Source: Rhizobium sp. 9140
Lineage (GTDB): Bacteria; Pseudomonadota; Alphaproteobacteria; Rhizobiales; Rhizobiaceae
NCBI RefSeq assembly: GCF_900067135.1
Contig: NZ_FJUR01000001.1
Span: 2,235,501 to 2,299,500 of the forward strand
Direction: 5' to 3'
Length of the DNA stretch: 64,000 bases
Of the stretch, positions 37,169 through 46,668 are shown one piece after another. The translations under genes and the position numbers were made by a program. How positions within the stretch are numbered: the stretch's first letter is position 1; each line of letters starts with the position of its first letter. Under the pieces are notes generated by a model. That model had not been told where the DNA came from. It made no database searches and worked only from the letters and a program-made list of their open reading frames with translations.

Positions 37169-37239
37169 GGAGCGACGTCATTGTCGCTCCGCGAACGCAC
37201 CTAGCTGCAGGTGCGCCTCTCGATCGATCAGAGGAGGCG
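37169..37239 (-). promoter_or_regulatory. Two consecutive hairpins in the diguanylate cyclase leader
   Basis: GGAGCGAC/GTCGCTCC (37169-37176 and 37183-37190) is a perfect 8-base stem with a 6-base loop, ending about 34 bases before the GTG. Upstream in the transcript, CGCCTC/GAGGCG (37214-37219 and 37234-37239) can pair around a CGATCGATC loop. They form a structured leader that may affect translation. Confidence 0.45.
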
Positions 37240-37342
37240 TTCTGCAATGGCCTATTCTAGGGAGGAAAAGATGAGAGAAAGTTTAACGATTGTTCAAAAC
37301 ATTCATTAACCCATCAACGACCAGGGCTTCTCGTATACGGAC

Positions 37343-37375
37343 AAAAAAGCCTTGCTGGAGGCCAGCGAGGCTTTT
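37343..37375 (-). terminator. Intrinsic terminator of fumC
   Basis: AAAAGCCTTGCTGG (37345-37358) and CCAGCGAGGCTTTT (37362-37375) pair over 14 bases with one mismatch and a 3-base loop. On the minus strand the stem leads into six T residues. It lies about 75 bases after the fumC stop; the symmetrical T/A tracts could let it work in both directions. Confidence 0.8.
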
Positions 37376-37448
37376 GAAGCAGTTGTTTCGGCCGCTCGCC
37401 CGCAAGCGGCCGCGTGCTTTGTTTCAGCGGATCAGGCTGTGATCGACA

Positions 37449-38840
37449 TCACGAAGGGCTGATCATCGTTTCCGGACGAACCACGGCGTCGAACTCTTCG
37501 TTCGTCACATAGCCGCCGCCTACGGCTTCCTCGCGGAGTGTCGTTCCGTTTTTGTGGGCTGTCTTGGCAATCTTGGCGGCATTGTCGTAGCCGATCTTCG
37601 GCGCGAGCGCCGTAACGAGCATGAGCGACCGGTCGAGGGCAGCCTTGATGTTGTCTTCGCGAGCCTCGATGCCGGTGACGCAATTGTCGGTGAAGGATAC
37701 GGCGGCGTCCGCCAGCAGCTGGACAGACTGCAGAAAGTTGTAGGCCATCAGCGGATTGTAGACGTTCAGCTCGAAATGGCCCTGGCTGCCGGCGAAGGTC
37801 AGCGACGCATGGTTGCCGAAGACCTGTACGCAGACCTGGGTCAGCGCTTCGCACTGCGTGGGATTGACCTTGCCCGGCATGATCGACGAGCCCGGCTCGT
37901 TTTCCGGCAGCGACAACTCGCCGAGACCCGAGCGCGGGCCGGAGCCGAGAAGCCGGATGTCGTTGGCGATCTTGAAGAGAGCGGCGGCGGTGGCATTGAT
38001 GGCGCCATGGCTGAATACCATGGAATCATGCGCGGCTAGCGCTTCGAATTTGTTCGGTGCGGAGGTGAAGGCGATGCCGGTGATAGCGGCGATCTCTTCG
38101 GCGACCTTTTCGGCAAAGCCGATCGGTGCGTTGAGCCCGGTGCCGACCGCCGTGCCGCCCTGGGCGAGTTCCTGCAGGCCGGGAAGAGTCATCTCGATGC
38201 GCTTGATGGAGGAGGCCACCTGCGCTGCATACCCCGAGAACTCTTGGCCGAGCGTCAGCGGGGTTGCGTCCTGCGTGTGCGTGCGACCGATTTTGATGAT
38301 GTGGTCGAAAGCTTTTACCTTGGCTTCCAGCGCCGCGTGCAGATGCTTCAGCGCCGGCAGCAGGTCGTGCACCACGCGTTCCGCGCAGGCAATGTGCATG
38401 GCGGTGGGGAACGTGTCGTTGGACGACTGGCTCATATTGACGTGGTCGTTCGGATGGACGGGCTTCTTGGAGCCCATGACGCCCCCCAGCAGCTCGATCG
38501 CCCGGTTGGAGATGACCTCGTTCGCATTCATGTTCGACTGCGTGCCGGAGCCGGTCTGCCAGACGACGAGCGGGAAGTGATCGTTAAGCTTGCCGTCGAT
38601 CACTTCCTGTGATGCGCGGATGATGGGTTCGCCGACGGCGGGGTCGAGTCGTCCCAGCGCCATGTTGGCCTTGGCCGCCGCCTGCTTGACGATGCCGAGC
38701 GCACGTACGATGGACAACGGCTGCTTTTCCCAGCCGATCTTGAAATTGCCGAGGGAACGCTGGGCCTGTGCGCCCCAATAGCGGTCGTTCTGGACCTCGA
38801 TCGGGCCGAATGTATCTGTTTCCGTGCGGGTGGCTGTCAT
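37449..38840 (-). CDS. fumC: Class II fumarate hydratase
   Basis: 463 residues, the usual length of the Fe-independent fumarase. The signature [15 protein letters not shown], the active-site regions [19 protein letters not shown] and [13 protein letters not shown] are intact. It converts fumarate to malate in the TCA cycle. The start at 38840 ([16 protein letters not shown]) matches the family; the frame remains open for about 140 codons upstream, but that part resembles no fumarase. A PS-rich tail (MISPS) ends the protein. Confidence 0.96.
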   Translation of the reverse strand: MTATRTETDTFGPIEVQNDRYWGAQAQRSLGNFKIGWEKQPLSIVRALGIVKQAAAKANMALGRLDPAVGEPIIRASQEVIDGKLNDHFPLVVWQTGSGTQSNMNANEVISNRAIELLGGVMGSKKPVHPNDHVNMSQSSNDTFPTAMHIACAERVVHDLLPALKHLHAALEAKVKAFDHIIKIGRTHTQDATPLTLGQEFSGYAAQVASSIKRIEMTLPGLQELAQGGTAVGTGLNAPIGFAEKVAEEIAAITGIAFTSAPNKFEALAAHDSMVFSHGAINATAAALFKIANDIRLLGSGPRSGLGELSLPENEPGSSIMPGKVNPTQCEALTQVCVQVFGNHASLTFAGSQGHFELNVYNPLMAYNFLQSVQLLADAAVSFTDNCVTGIEAREDNIKAALDRSLMLVTALAPKIGYDNAAKIAKTAHKNGTTLREEAVGGGYVTNEEFDAVVRPETMISPS

Positions 38841-39348
38841 CGTCTCTTCCCTGCTTCGTCTGATGCGGCACCGTCGAGCGCTGCAAGATCCTCGGAGCCG
38901 GCCGCGACAAGGCCCGGCCGGGCTGGGGTCTTCTGTGGCCCAGGAGCCGCCCGGTTGTAAAGAGGCAGGAGAGGGCCGCTGGCCGTACAATCGTTTGAAA
39001 GATCTCGGGCGATGAAGGACTCGACACGTCCCGGCAACAAGGGTTCGCAGGCGCGTTCTGTGCCTTTTGTAACACAGGCTGAATGTCTCTCGAAAACGCT
39101 TGGCCGCAAGCCGACCAGAATCCCGTATGGCGTTGTGAAACCAACAAGGCGAAAAGCAAGGACTATCAGTTTCTTGACCTGTTCCACTCTTCATCGAGGC
39201 GGGTTTTTTCCGTACGAACCCGCCTGATTCCGCCGCGCGCGTTTCCTTTTCATTCACCAACATTTCTTATAAGTCGGATGCTTGGTGACATGAACGGCAT
39301 CGGGCGCCACCCGCCATGAGGCGGCACTGCGATACGGAAAGTTCGGCT
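38841..39348. other. 508-base divergent region between fumC and an L,D-transpeptidase gene
   Basis: No convincing gene is seen; the small frames here have poor composition. A hairpin AGGCGGGTT/AACCCGCCT (39197-39205 and 39217-39225, 9-base stem, 11-base loop) lies in the middle right part. TATAAG at 39268-39273 is a good -10-like hexamer for the transpeptidase gene, with a pyrimidine-rich but poor -35. A small RNA gene ending at the hairpin is possible, but there is no T-run after it. Confidence 0.45.
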
Positions 39349-41244
39349 ATGACATTGAAGAAGACAGCAGCGATCGTCACCCTCATGTCGGGGTGCGCCC
39401 TGACCACGCTCCACGTCGGTCATGCCGACGCCATGACGCTGATGGATCTGTTCCGTCGCAACCGTGCGCCAGAGACCCTTCAGACGCTGCCGGAGGTTGC
39501 TCCGGCACCCGCTCAGGAGCAGTCCGCACCGGCTCGGCGGAGTGCGTCGTCAGCGCCGGCACCCCGTGTCGTCGGTCCCAAATATTACACCTACAAGGCT
39601 GAAGCCCCGCGCCGCATCGAAACCGACAGATTGGTCGATCCGGTCGTCACCGGCTCGCTCCGCCCCGATCTGGTATCGACCGGCAAAACGACGCCGCTCA
39701 GCGATATCAGGGCTTACATGCCGTCCGTCACCGCTTACGCGGCTCCCGATGTCGCCAAGACGATTGAGGCCTATTACGCCGGGACGGATGCGCTGATCTG
39801 GATCGACGCCGCCGGCGTGAATAACCGCGCGCGTGCCGCCATGGCCGTGCTGGCGGACGCCGCCAGCATCGGCCTCGATCCGCAGGATTACGCTGTCACG
39901 CTTCCATCGGAAATGCCGGATGTGACCGATATGGCCGCCCGCGAAAAATCCCTCGTCTCCTTCGAGATCCGACTGAGCGCGGCGGTGATGACCTATGTGC
40001 AGGATACGGTTCGCGGTCGCATCGATCCGAACGCGATTTCCGGCTATCACGATTTCAAGCGCAAGGACGTCAATCTCGCCGGCAAGCTGCGCGTTATCGG
40101 CGCCAGCCACGATGTTGCTGCCTTCCTGGCAACGCAGACACCTTCGAACCCCGAATTCAAGGCCCTTCGCGATGAGTTGAAGCGGCTGGAGGCGACCGCC
40201 GACGGCGAGCCGCGCATCGAGATACCGGAAGGCACACTCCTGAAGCCGGGTATCGCCGATCCCGGCTTGCCAGCCGTCGTCGCTGCTATCAAGGTAAAGG
40301 GCTCCGACGCGCTGAAAATGGACCATGCCGCGGCACTCGCCGCCTATCAGGGCAGCGAGGACTATACGCCGGATCTCGTCGCACTGGTCGAGGGTTTCCA
40401 GAAGGAAAACGGCCTGAAGCCGGATGGCATCGTCGGACGCGCCTCGATCCGCATCCTGAGCGGCGGCGACAGCAATGCTGACAAGATCGCCAAGCTCCGC
40501 ATCGCCATGGAGCAGGCCCGCTGGCTTCCCGCCGACCTCGGCAGCCGCTACGTCTTCATCAACCAGCCGGCCTTCACGGCGTCCTATCATGATGCCGGCG
40601 TCGAGCAGTTCAATATGCGCGTCGTCGTCGGTTCGAAAACGAACCAGACGTACTTCTTCGAGGATGAGATCCAGACCGTCGAGTTCAACCCCTATTGGGG
40701 CGTGCCGCAGTCGATCATCATCAACGAAATGCTGCCGAAGCTGCGCAGCGATCCGGGCTATCTCGACCGTCTGGGCTATCAGGTGGAAGTCGCCGGCCGC
40801 GCCGTGTCGTCCTACGACGTCGATTGGTACGGCTCCACCAGGGGCGTCTCCGTGCGCCAGCCGCCGTCCGATGACAATGCGCTGGGCGAACTGAAGATCC
40901 TGTTCCCCAATGCGCATGCGATCTACATGCACGACACGCCGTCCAAGAGCTTCTTCAAGAAGGACATGCGGGCGCTCAGCCACGGCTGCGTCCGGCTCGC
41001 CGACCCTCGCCGCATGGCCGCTGCCGTGCTCGGAACGACGGTGGACGATGTCGCCAAGCAGATCGCTGGCGGCCGCAACAAGGGCGTCTCGGTTCCGGGT
41101 CGCATTCCCGTTTACGTCGCCTACTTCACGGCGTGGCCGGACAAGGATGGACGCATCGCCTATTTCGACGATGTCTACGATCGCGACATGTACATGAACC
41201 GCGCGTTCGACGCGACACGCCAGGTCCGCCGCATCGAAGGCTAA
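39349..41244 (+). CDS. L,D-transpeptidase of the YcbB type
   Basis: About 631 residues. A signal peptide (LKKTAAIVTLMSGCALTTL) is followed by a Pro/Ala-rich linker, a scaffold domain, a peptidoglycan-binding segment (LVALVEGFQKENGLKPDGIV) and the YkuD catalytic domain. The catalytic motif is ALSHGCVRLADPRR with nucleophile C547, and the conserved HDTPSK lies before it. It makes 3-3 cross-links in peptidoglycan or attaches envelope proteins. The ATG at 39349 is preferred because GGAAAG precedes it; an ATG 33 bases upstream is possible. Confidence 0.92.
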   Translation: MTLKKTAAIVTLMSGCALTTLHVGHADAMTLMDLFRRNRAPETLQTLPEVAPAPAQEQSAPARRSASSAPAPRVVGPKYYTYKAEAPRRIETDRLVDPVVTGSLRPDLVSTGKTTPLSDIRAYMPSVTAYAAPDVAKTIEAYYAGTDALIWIDAAGVNNRARAAMAVLADAASIGLDPQDYAVTLPSEMPDVTDMAAREKSLVSFEIRLSAAVMTYVQDTVRGRIDPNAISGYHDFKRKDVNLAGKLRVIGASHDVAAFLATQTPSNPEFKALRDELKRLEATADGEPRIEIPEGTLLKPGIADPGLPAVVAAIKVKGSDALKMDHAAALAAYQGSEDYTPDLVALVEGFQKENGLKPDGIVGRASIRILSGGDSNADKIAKLRIAMEQARWLPADLGSRYVFINQPAFTASYHDAGVEQFNMRVVVGSKTNQTYFFEDEIQTVEFNPYWGVPQSIIINEMLPKLRSDPGYLDRLGYQVEVAGRAVSSYDVDWYGSTRGVSVRQPPSDDNALGELKILFPNAHAIYMHDTPSKSFFKKDMRALSHGCVRLADPRRMAAAVLGTTVDDVAKQIAGGRNKGVSVPGRIPVYVAYFTAWPDKDGRIAYFDDVYDRDMYMNRAFDATRQVRRIEG

Positions 41245-41286
41245 GCCTTCGTATCGCGCCAGCCCTCTGTGAACTCTTATCTGAGT

Positions 41287-41312
41287 CGGCCCGTTGAACG
41301 GGCCGGCTTTTT
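41287..41312 (+). terminator. Intrinsic terminator of the L,D-transpeptidase gene
   Basis: A perfect 8-base stem CGGCCCGT (41287-41294) and ACGGGCCG (41298-41305), 3-base loop, followed by GCTTTTT. It stands 43 bases past the stop codon. Confidence 0.85.
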
Positions 41313-41345
41313 CGTGTGCGCGAATCCTCATCCGAAGGCGGAAAC

Positions 41346-41376
41346 GAAAAAGCCGCGGGCTGTGCACCCGCGGCTT
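41346..41376 (-). terminator. Intrinsic terminator of gltA
   Basis: A perfect 10-base stem AAGCCGCGGG (41350-41359) and CCCGCGGCTT (41367-41376) with a 7-base loop. On the minus strand it runs on into TTTTCG, 24 bases after the gltA stop. Confidence 0.85.
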
Positions 41377-41399
41377 GTCTTTCAACGAAATGTTGAATG

Positions 41400-42689
41400 T
41401 CAGCGCTTGGAGACCGGGATGTAATCGCGCTTCGGTTCGCCGACATAGAGCTGACGCGGACGGCCGATGCGCTGTTCCGGATCCTCGATCATTTCGTTCC
41501 ACTGCGCGATCCAGCCGACGGTGCGGGCCAAAGCGAACAGCACGGTGAACATGGTCGTGGGGAAGCCAAGCGCCTTCAGCGTGATACCCGAGTAGAAGTC
41601 GATATTCGGGTAGAGCTTCTTCTCGATGAAGTAGGGATCGGTCAGCGCGATGCGCTCGAGTTCCATGGCGACCTGCAGAAGCGGGTCGTCCTTGTGGCCG
41701 AGCTCGGCCAGCACTTCATGCGTGGTCTTCTGCATGATCTTGGCGCGTGGATCGTAGTTCTTGTAGACGCGGTGACCGAAACCCATCAAACGGAACGGAT
41801 CGTTCTTGTCCTTGGCCTTGGCGACATATTCCGGAATGCGATCGACCGTGCCGATTTCCGCCAGCATGTTGAGAGCCGCTTCGTTGGCGCCACCGTGCGC
41901 CGGACCCCAGAGGCAGGCAATGCCGGCCGCGATACAGGCGAAGGGGTTTGCGCCGGAGGAACCGGCGAGACGGACCGTTGAGGTCGATGCGTTCTGCTCG
42001 TGGTCGGCATGGAGGATGAAGATCCGGTCCATGGCGCGTGCGAGCACCGGGTTGACCTTGTACTCTTCACACGGAACCGCAAAGCACATGTGAAGGAAGT
42101 TCGATGCGTAATCGAGGTCGTTCTTCGGGTAAACGAAGGGCTGGCCGATATGGTACTTGTAGGCCATGGCGGCAAGCGTCGGCATCTTCGCGATCATGCG
42201 CAGGCTTGCGACCATGCGCTGATGCGGATCGGTGATATCCGTCGAGTCGTGGTAGAACGCCGAGAGCGCGCCGACACAGCCGCACATGACGGCCATCGGG
42301 TGGGCATCGCGGCGGAAGCCGGTGAAGAAGCGCGACATCTGCTCGTGCACCATCGTGTGGTGCGTGACGCGGTGATCGAAGTCGATCTTCTGCGTCTTGG
42401 TCGGCAGTTCGCCGTAGAGAAGAAGATAGCAGACCTCGAGGAAATCGCCCTGTTCGGCGAGCTGCTCGATGGGAAAGCCGCGGTGGAGAAGAATGCCTTC
42501 GTCACCGTCGATATAGGTAATCTTGGACTCGCAGGACGCGGTCGATGTGAATCCCGGATCGTAGGTGAACTGGCCCGTCTGCTTGTAGAGCGTGCCGATA
42601 TCGACGACCTCTGGGCCGATGGACCCGGACCGCACCGGCAGCTCGACCGATTTATCGTTGACCGTCACCGTTGCGCTTTTGCCTGCCAT
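41400..42689 (-). CDS. gltA: Citrate synthase
   Basis: About 429 residues, the hexameric (type II) Gram-negative form. [15 protein letters not shown] and [16 protein letters not shown] hold the two catalytic His residues, and the catalytic Asp lies in the C-terminal part (DFYSGI). It condenses oxaloacetate and acetyl-CoA. The ATG at 42689 has GGAGG upstream at good spacing; the ATG at 42710 in the same frame is less likely. The mRNA leader has a hairpin. Confidence 0.96.
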   Translation of the reverse strand: MAGKSATVTVNDKSVELPVRSGSIGPEVVDIGTLYKQTGQFTYDPGFTSTASCESKITYIDGDEGILLHRGFPIEQLAEQGDFLEVCYLLLYGELPTKTQKIDFDHRVTHHTMVHEQMSRFFTGFRRDAHPMAVMCGCVGALSAFYHDSTDITDPHQRMVASLRMIAKMPTLAAMAYKYHIGQPFVYPKNDLDYASNFLHMCFAVPCEEYKVNPVLARAMDRIFILHADHEQNASTSTVRLAGSSGANPFACIAAGIACLWGPAHGGANEAALNMLAEIGTVDRIPEYVAKAKDKNDPFRLMGFGHRVYKNYDPRAKIMQKTTHEVLAELGHKDDPLLQVAMELERIALTDPYFIEKKLYPNIDFYSGITLKALGFPTTMFTVLFALARTVGWIAQWNEMIEDPEQRIGRPRQLYVGEPKRDYIPVSKR

Positions 42690-42715
42690 ATAGCGATCCT
42701 CCATTTGCACCGAAA

Positions 42716-42783
42716 CGGCACGAAAGCGTGCCGCAATTCATCGTTGTTGCCTCAGTGCTACCGCATTTGATACCCCCTGCCAA
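42716..42783 (-). promoter_or_regulatory. gltA promoter and leader hairpin
   Basis: On the minus strand TTGGCA (42783-42778) and TAGCAC (42760-42755) have 17-base spacing, giving a start near 42748. The leader then holds a perfect 7-base stem CGGCACG/CGTGCCG with an AAAG-type loop (42716-42733), 27 bases before the ATG. The rest of the 310-base gap toward comEC (42784-42999) shows no gene; it contains an AAGGGGG site before the comEC start. Confidence 0.5.
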
Positions 42784-42999
42784 GCGCTCGGGGGCTTACC
42801 TTTTGCGATGCAGCATAAACATCTTGCGGCGCGATAGTTGCATGGATTGTCGGCAGTTCCAATCGCAGCTGCATAGGAAAGTCGCGGCTTTCCGCGCTTG
42901 ATCGGCGACATGATGAAGAATTAGGCAGTAACGCGAAATTGTAAATCAGCCTGTTTTCTGCAACATCTTCCAACGGTGGTGAAAGGGGGCATGCATGTA

Positions 43000-45486
43000 A
43001 TGCGTAAGGTGCCCGAAACGATGACGGACATCCGCCCTCGGCCAGCCGATCACGCTCTTCATGAGCCGGGTGCTGAGGAACACCTGCTGGTGGTGTTGTC
43101 CCCGGCCAGCCGGACTTTCCCGCGATTTCCGCAGCTGTCGGTGCAGGCGCTAGGTCGCCGGATCGTCGTCCTGCGGCCGCGCCCTTCCACCTGGCCAGAT
43201 CGTTGCCGCGCTGCCTGGGAAGAGGAAGCGGCTTTCGGGCATCCGTTTCTCTTCCTGCCGCTGCTGATCGCATTAGGGGCTCTTCTCTGGTTTTCCGCAC
43301 GCCACCCGCCCCGTCTCGTCAATGTTGCAGTGCTGGCATGTGTTTTTTGCATAGCGACTGGCGCGCTCCTGTCGCGGCCCGGCTGGCTGCGTCTGGTCGT
43401 GCTCATGGCAACGGGCCTGCTGCTGGGCGCAACGTCCGCGGCCTTCGAGGCCGCCCGGACGGCCACCGTCATGCTGGACTCGCCGGTGACGACGACGATG
43501 ACCGGGCGAATCCTTAGCCGGGAGATCGCCGGACGAAATGCCTATCGCTACATCGTCACCCTTCAGCGCACCGAGGCGCCGACGCTGCGGCGGTCGCCGA
43601 CGACCCTGACGCTCGTCGTTCGCAATGGCGGTGCGGCGGAGGTCGGCGATGTCATCAAGGGCAGGGCGCGTCTCTCGCCGCCCTCCGGTCCCGCACTCGC
43701 CGGCCTCAACGATTTTGGCTTCGACAGCTTTTTTAAGGGGATTGGCGCCGTGGGCTATGCCTATGGAAAACCGCAGATCCTTGCCGATGCTGGCGGTCGA
43801 GAGACGGGCAATGCGTCCTTGATCGCCAGGGGCTGGGCCGGCCTGGCCGTGTGGCGCGAAGCGATCGGCATGCGGATCCGCGCGACGATTCCCGGCGATG
43901 CGGGCGCTATCGCGGCGGCGCTGGTCACGGCGGAGGAGCGGGCGATCAGCCGCGACAGCATTGCGGCCTTGCGAAATTCCGGCCTCGGTCATGTTCTGGC
44001 GATCTCCGGGCTCAACATGGTGCTGGCCGCCGGCACGCTGCTGGTCGGCCTGCGAACGGGTCTCAGCCTTGTGCCCGGCCTCGCGCACCGCATGCCGATC
44101 AAAAAAATCGCGGCGGCCGGGGCTTTGCTGATGGTGTGCTTCTATATCCTGATTTCCGGAGGTGCCGTTTCCGCGGTCCGGTCGTGGATCATGATTGTCA
44201 TCATGCTTGTCGCCGTCTTTTTCGATCGCCCGTCGATCAGCCTGCGCAATGTCGCCATCGCGGCGCTGGTGATTCTGGCTGTGGACCCGTCAGCCGTCTC
44301 CGGTCCCGGCTTCCAGATGTCCTTTGCCGCAACTTTGGCCCTGGTCGCCGGCTATGCCCGCTGGAGGGAGCGCGAGGTGCCCTCCGGCCGGCGTGAAGGA
44401 AACGAAGTGCTCGCCGGCATCCGCGGTTTCCTTGCTGGCCTGTTTCTCAGTTCGCTGATCGGTGGCGTCTCGACGATGATCTACTCCGCGGCACACTTCA
44501 ACCAGCTGCCCGCCTACGGCTTGCTCGGCAATATGCTGGCCATGCCGGTCATCGGTATCGTGGTGATGCCGGCCGGGCTCATCGCGATGCTGCTGATGCC
44601 GCTTGGGCTCGATACGCTGCCGCTGATCGTGATGGGATACGGGCTGGAGGTTATGCTGGCGGTCGCCCGCTTCGTCTCGTCGCTCGGTGGCCAGATCATG
44701 ACCGGTCGCCTGCCGCACGCGGCCTTTGCGCTGATCGCCATTGGAGGTGTTGTCCTCTGCCTGTTGCGAACGCGACTCGCGCTCGCAGGTCTCGGGCTCG
44801 CAATCCTAGGCCTCTGTATTGCTATCGCTGCTCCGTCCGAACGTCCGGGTGTTGTGATCGCCGAGGACGGACGGTTTGCCGCGATCATCGACGGCACGGC
44901 CGGCGCCAGCAATCGAACCCGGCCACCTGCCTTCATCTATGGCCAGTGGACGCGGGCGCTCCGTCTGGACAGACACGATGCACCGACTGCCCGAGCCGAT
45001 CTCGCTCTGCCCGAGCCGCCATCGCCGACCACCGACAGGCGGAACCGGCCGGCCTTCGAACCCTCCGCAGCCCGTGCTGCTCTCAGCCGGCTGATCGGCG
45101 AAGGCGAAAAGGGCCGTTTCTCCTGCGTCCCCGAACAATGGTGTGCCACGACGTCGCGTCAGGGTTGGGTCGTCGTCACGGTCGAGGATCGGAGGCTCGT
45201 CGGTGCGGCCTGTGACCTCGCCGATCTCGTCGTGACATCCGCGAGCCTTACCTTCGCCACCTGCCGGTCCGGAGCATTCCTCGCCGGTGCCCGCATGCTC
45301 CGGAAAACGGGCGCGCTCGAAATCTACGCTGACTCAGGCGCGCCGGACGGCAGACGGATCGTCCCGGCGATGGAAGGGCTCAGCCGTCCGTGGCAGCGCC
45401 ACCGCGCCTATGATTGGCGGCTCGATTCGTTTCCGGATGACGTGCCAGCCAGCGGCGAAGCCTCTGAGTCTGCCGTCGGCGAATAA
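43000..45486 (+). CDS. comEC: ComEC/Rec2-family DNA-uptake channel protein
   Basis: About 828 residues. The N-terminal extracellular (DUF4131-like) part lies between the first hydrophobic helices and residue 300. The competence domain follows (NSGLGHVLAISGLNMVLAAG, SGGAVSAVRSWIMI), with about ten helices. The C-terminal part shows no HxHxDH, so the metallo-beta-lactamase nuclease domain of Bacillus-type ComEC is missing or degenerate. The role would be to move single-stranded DNA through the inner membrane; whether this strain is competent is unknown. The frame also offers a GTG at 42976; the ATG at 43000 lies 10 bases after AAAGGGGG. Confidence 0.9.
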   Translation: MRKVPETMTDIRPRPADHALHEPGAEEHLLVVLSPASRTFPRFPQLSVQALGRRIVVLRPRPSTWPDRCRAAWEEEAAFGHPFLFLPLLIALGALLWFSARHPPRLVNVAVLACVFCIATGALLSRPGWLRLVVLMATGLLLGATSAAFEAARTATVMLDSPVTTTMTGRILSREIAGRNAYRYIVTLQRTEAPTLRRSPTTLTLVVRNGGAAEVGDVIKGRARLSPPSGPALAGLNDFGFDSFFKGIGAVGYAYGKPQILADAGGRETGNASLIARGWAGLAVWREAIGMRIRATIPGDAGAIAAALVTAEERAISRDSIAALRNSGLGHVLAISGLNMVLAAGTLLVGLRTGLSLVPGLAHRMPIKKIAAAGALLMVCFYILISGGAVSAVRSWIMIVIMLVAVFFDRPSISLRNVAIAALVILAVDPSAVSGPGFQMSFAATLALVAGYARWREREVPSGRREGNEVLAGIRGFLAGLFLSSLIGGVSTMIYSAAHFNQLPAYGLLGNMLAMPVIGIVVMPAGLIAMLLMPLGLDTLPLIVMGYGLEVMLAVARFVSSLGGQIMTGRLPHAAFALIAIGGVVLCLLRTRLALAGLGLAILGLCIAIAAPSERPGVVIAEDGRFAAIIDGTAGASNRTRPPAFIYGQWTRALRLDRHDAPTARADLALPEPPSPTTDRRNRPAFEPSAARAALSRLIGEGEKGRFSCVPEQWCATTSRQGWVVVTVEDRRLVGAACDLADLVVTSASLTFATCRSGAFLAGARMLRKTGALEIYADSGAPDGRRIVPAMEGLSRPWQRHRAYDWRLDSFPDDVPASGEASESAVGE

Positions 45487-45511
45487 TCATGATGAAAAAA
45501 CTCTACAAATC

Positions 45512-45541
45512 TTGCCTTCCACACCGCCTCTGTCATATGAG
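45512..45541 (+). promoter_or_regulatory. Candidate promoter for exbB-exbD
   Basis: TTGCCT (45512-45517) and TATGAG (45536-45541) have 18-base spacing within the 156-base gap after comEC. The -10 overlaps a TCATATGA palindrome (45533-45540). A TGA-N9-TCT near 45490 misses the RirA pattern by one base, so iron control is not demonstrated. Confidence 0.3.
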
Positions 45542-45642
45542 AGCGCGAACGACGTCACAGAGGTGACGAAACCGGCTGCGGCCGGCGCCCGAGATCATCC
45601 TCTGCCACTTGGCACGGATGGATCGCTTGAGATGGACGGATC

Positions 45643-46665
45643 ATGTCGAACCGCAAGTTTTCCACCCCCTTTTTCGCCGCCGCCCTGATGGGGGGCCTCG
45701 CGATGTCCCTGCCGGTCTATGCCCAGACGGCTGTCCCTCCGGCACCCGCCACGGAGCCGGTGCCTTCGGCGCAGCCGGCTCCCACCGATCCCGCCCCAAC
45801 GGCACCGGCGCCACAGGCAACGACACCGGCAGCATCCGAAACGGCACCGGCCACGCCCGCGCCCGGCGAACCCCCGACGGAGCTTCAGGAGTTCACCGCT
45901 GAAGACGGCGCCGATCCGGCGCTCCCGCATGATCTGTCGCCCGTCGGCATGTTCCTGGCGGCAGACTATATCGTGAAGGGCGTGATGATCGCGCTGGCGC
46001 TCGCCTCGGTCGCCACCTGGTCGATTCTCGTCTTCAAAGTTTTCGAACTCTCGGCAGCCAAGGCGCGCTTGCGCCGGGCGCTCGCCCATCTCACCGATGC
46101 CACAGGTCTGCGGGACGCGTCCGAAAGCCGTGCAGTTCGCAGCGGACCGGCTGTGGCTATGCTGACGGCGGCCGGTCAGGAACTGACCAAATCCGAAGCG
46201 GTCCTCGATCTCGTGCCGGGTGAAGGCGTCAAGGAACGCGTCGCTTCGCGCCTTCAGCGCATCGAAGCCGGTGCTGGCAAGAAGATCGCGTCCGGCACGG
46301 GCATCTTGGCCACCGTCGGTTCCATCTCGCCCTTCGTCGGCCTGTTCGGCACCGTCTGGGGCATCATGAATTCCTTCATCGGTATCAGCCAGGCCCAGAC
46401 CACCAACCTTGCCATCGTGGCGCCCGGCATTGCCGAGGCGCTTCTGGCAACGGCGATCGGTCTCGTCGCGGCGATCCCGGCCGTGGTCATCTACAATTAC
46501 TTCGCCCGCTCCATCGCCGGCTACCGCCTGATTCTCGCGGACACGGCCGCGGCTGTCGATCGTCTCGTCAGCCGCGACCTCGATTTCCGCCTGGCCCGCC
46601 GCACCGCGCCGCGGCTGGCCGACACCATCAAGCAGGGCGAAACGCCCGTTGCACGGGCGAGGTAG
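45643..46665 (+). CDS. exbB: TonB-system proton-channel protein ExbB with long N-terminal extension
   Basis: 340 residues, longer than E. coli ExbB (about 244). A signal-peptide-like start (MSNRKFSTPFFAAALMGGLA) and a Pro/Ala/Thr-rich segment of about 60 residues precede the usual three-helix protein. Conserved parts are KVFELSAAKARLRRA, SPFVGLFGTVWGIMNSFIGI and GIAEALLATAIGLVAAIPAV. It works with ExbD and TonB to drive outer-membrane receptors. Extended ExbB proteins are known in alphaproteobacteria. No TonB gene is nearby. Confidence 0.92.
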   Translation: MSNRKFSTPFFAAALMGGLAMSLPVYAQTAVPPAPATEPVPSAQPAPTDPAPTAPAPQATTPAASETAPATPAPGEPPTELQEFTAEDGADPALPHDLSPVGMFLAADYIVKGVMIALALASVATWSILVFKVFELSAAKARLRRALAHLTDATGLRDASESRAVRSGPAVAMLTAAGQELTKSEAVLDLVPGEGVKERVASRLQRIEAGAGKKIASGTGILATVGSISPFVGLFGTVWGIMNSFIGISQAQTTNLAIVAPGIAEALLATAIGLVAAIPAVVIYNYFARSIAGYRLILADTAAAVDRLVSRDLDFRLARRTAPRLADTIKQGETPVARAR

Positions 46666-46668
46666 ACC

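Larger units (their letters stand above)
37136..37448. other. 313-base region between diguanylate cyclase and fumC
   Basis: No gene is seen. From the cyclase side it holds two leader hairpins, then an AT-rich stretch at about 37260-37320 (GTTTAACGATTGTTC, CATTAACCC) that probably contains the cyclase promoter on the minus strand. On the fumC side it holds the fumC terminator (37345-37375) and a GC-rich stem CGGCCGCT/AGCGGCCG (37389-37396 and 37405-37412). Confidence 0.5.

Noticed and set aside
38841..39263. N-terminal extension of FumC by about 140 codons
   Set aside because: The 463-residue form starting at 38840 matches class II fumarases over its whole length; the extension shows no domain.
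45489..45505. Possible RirA box upstream of exbB
   Set aside because: The closest match is TGA-N9-TCT, one base off the pattern, and it is not well placed relative to the candidate promoter.
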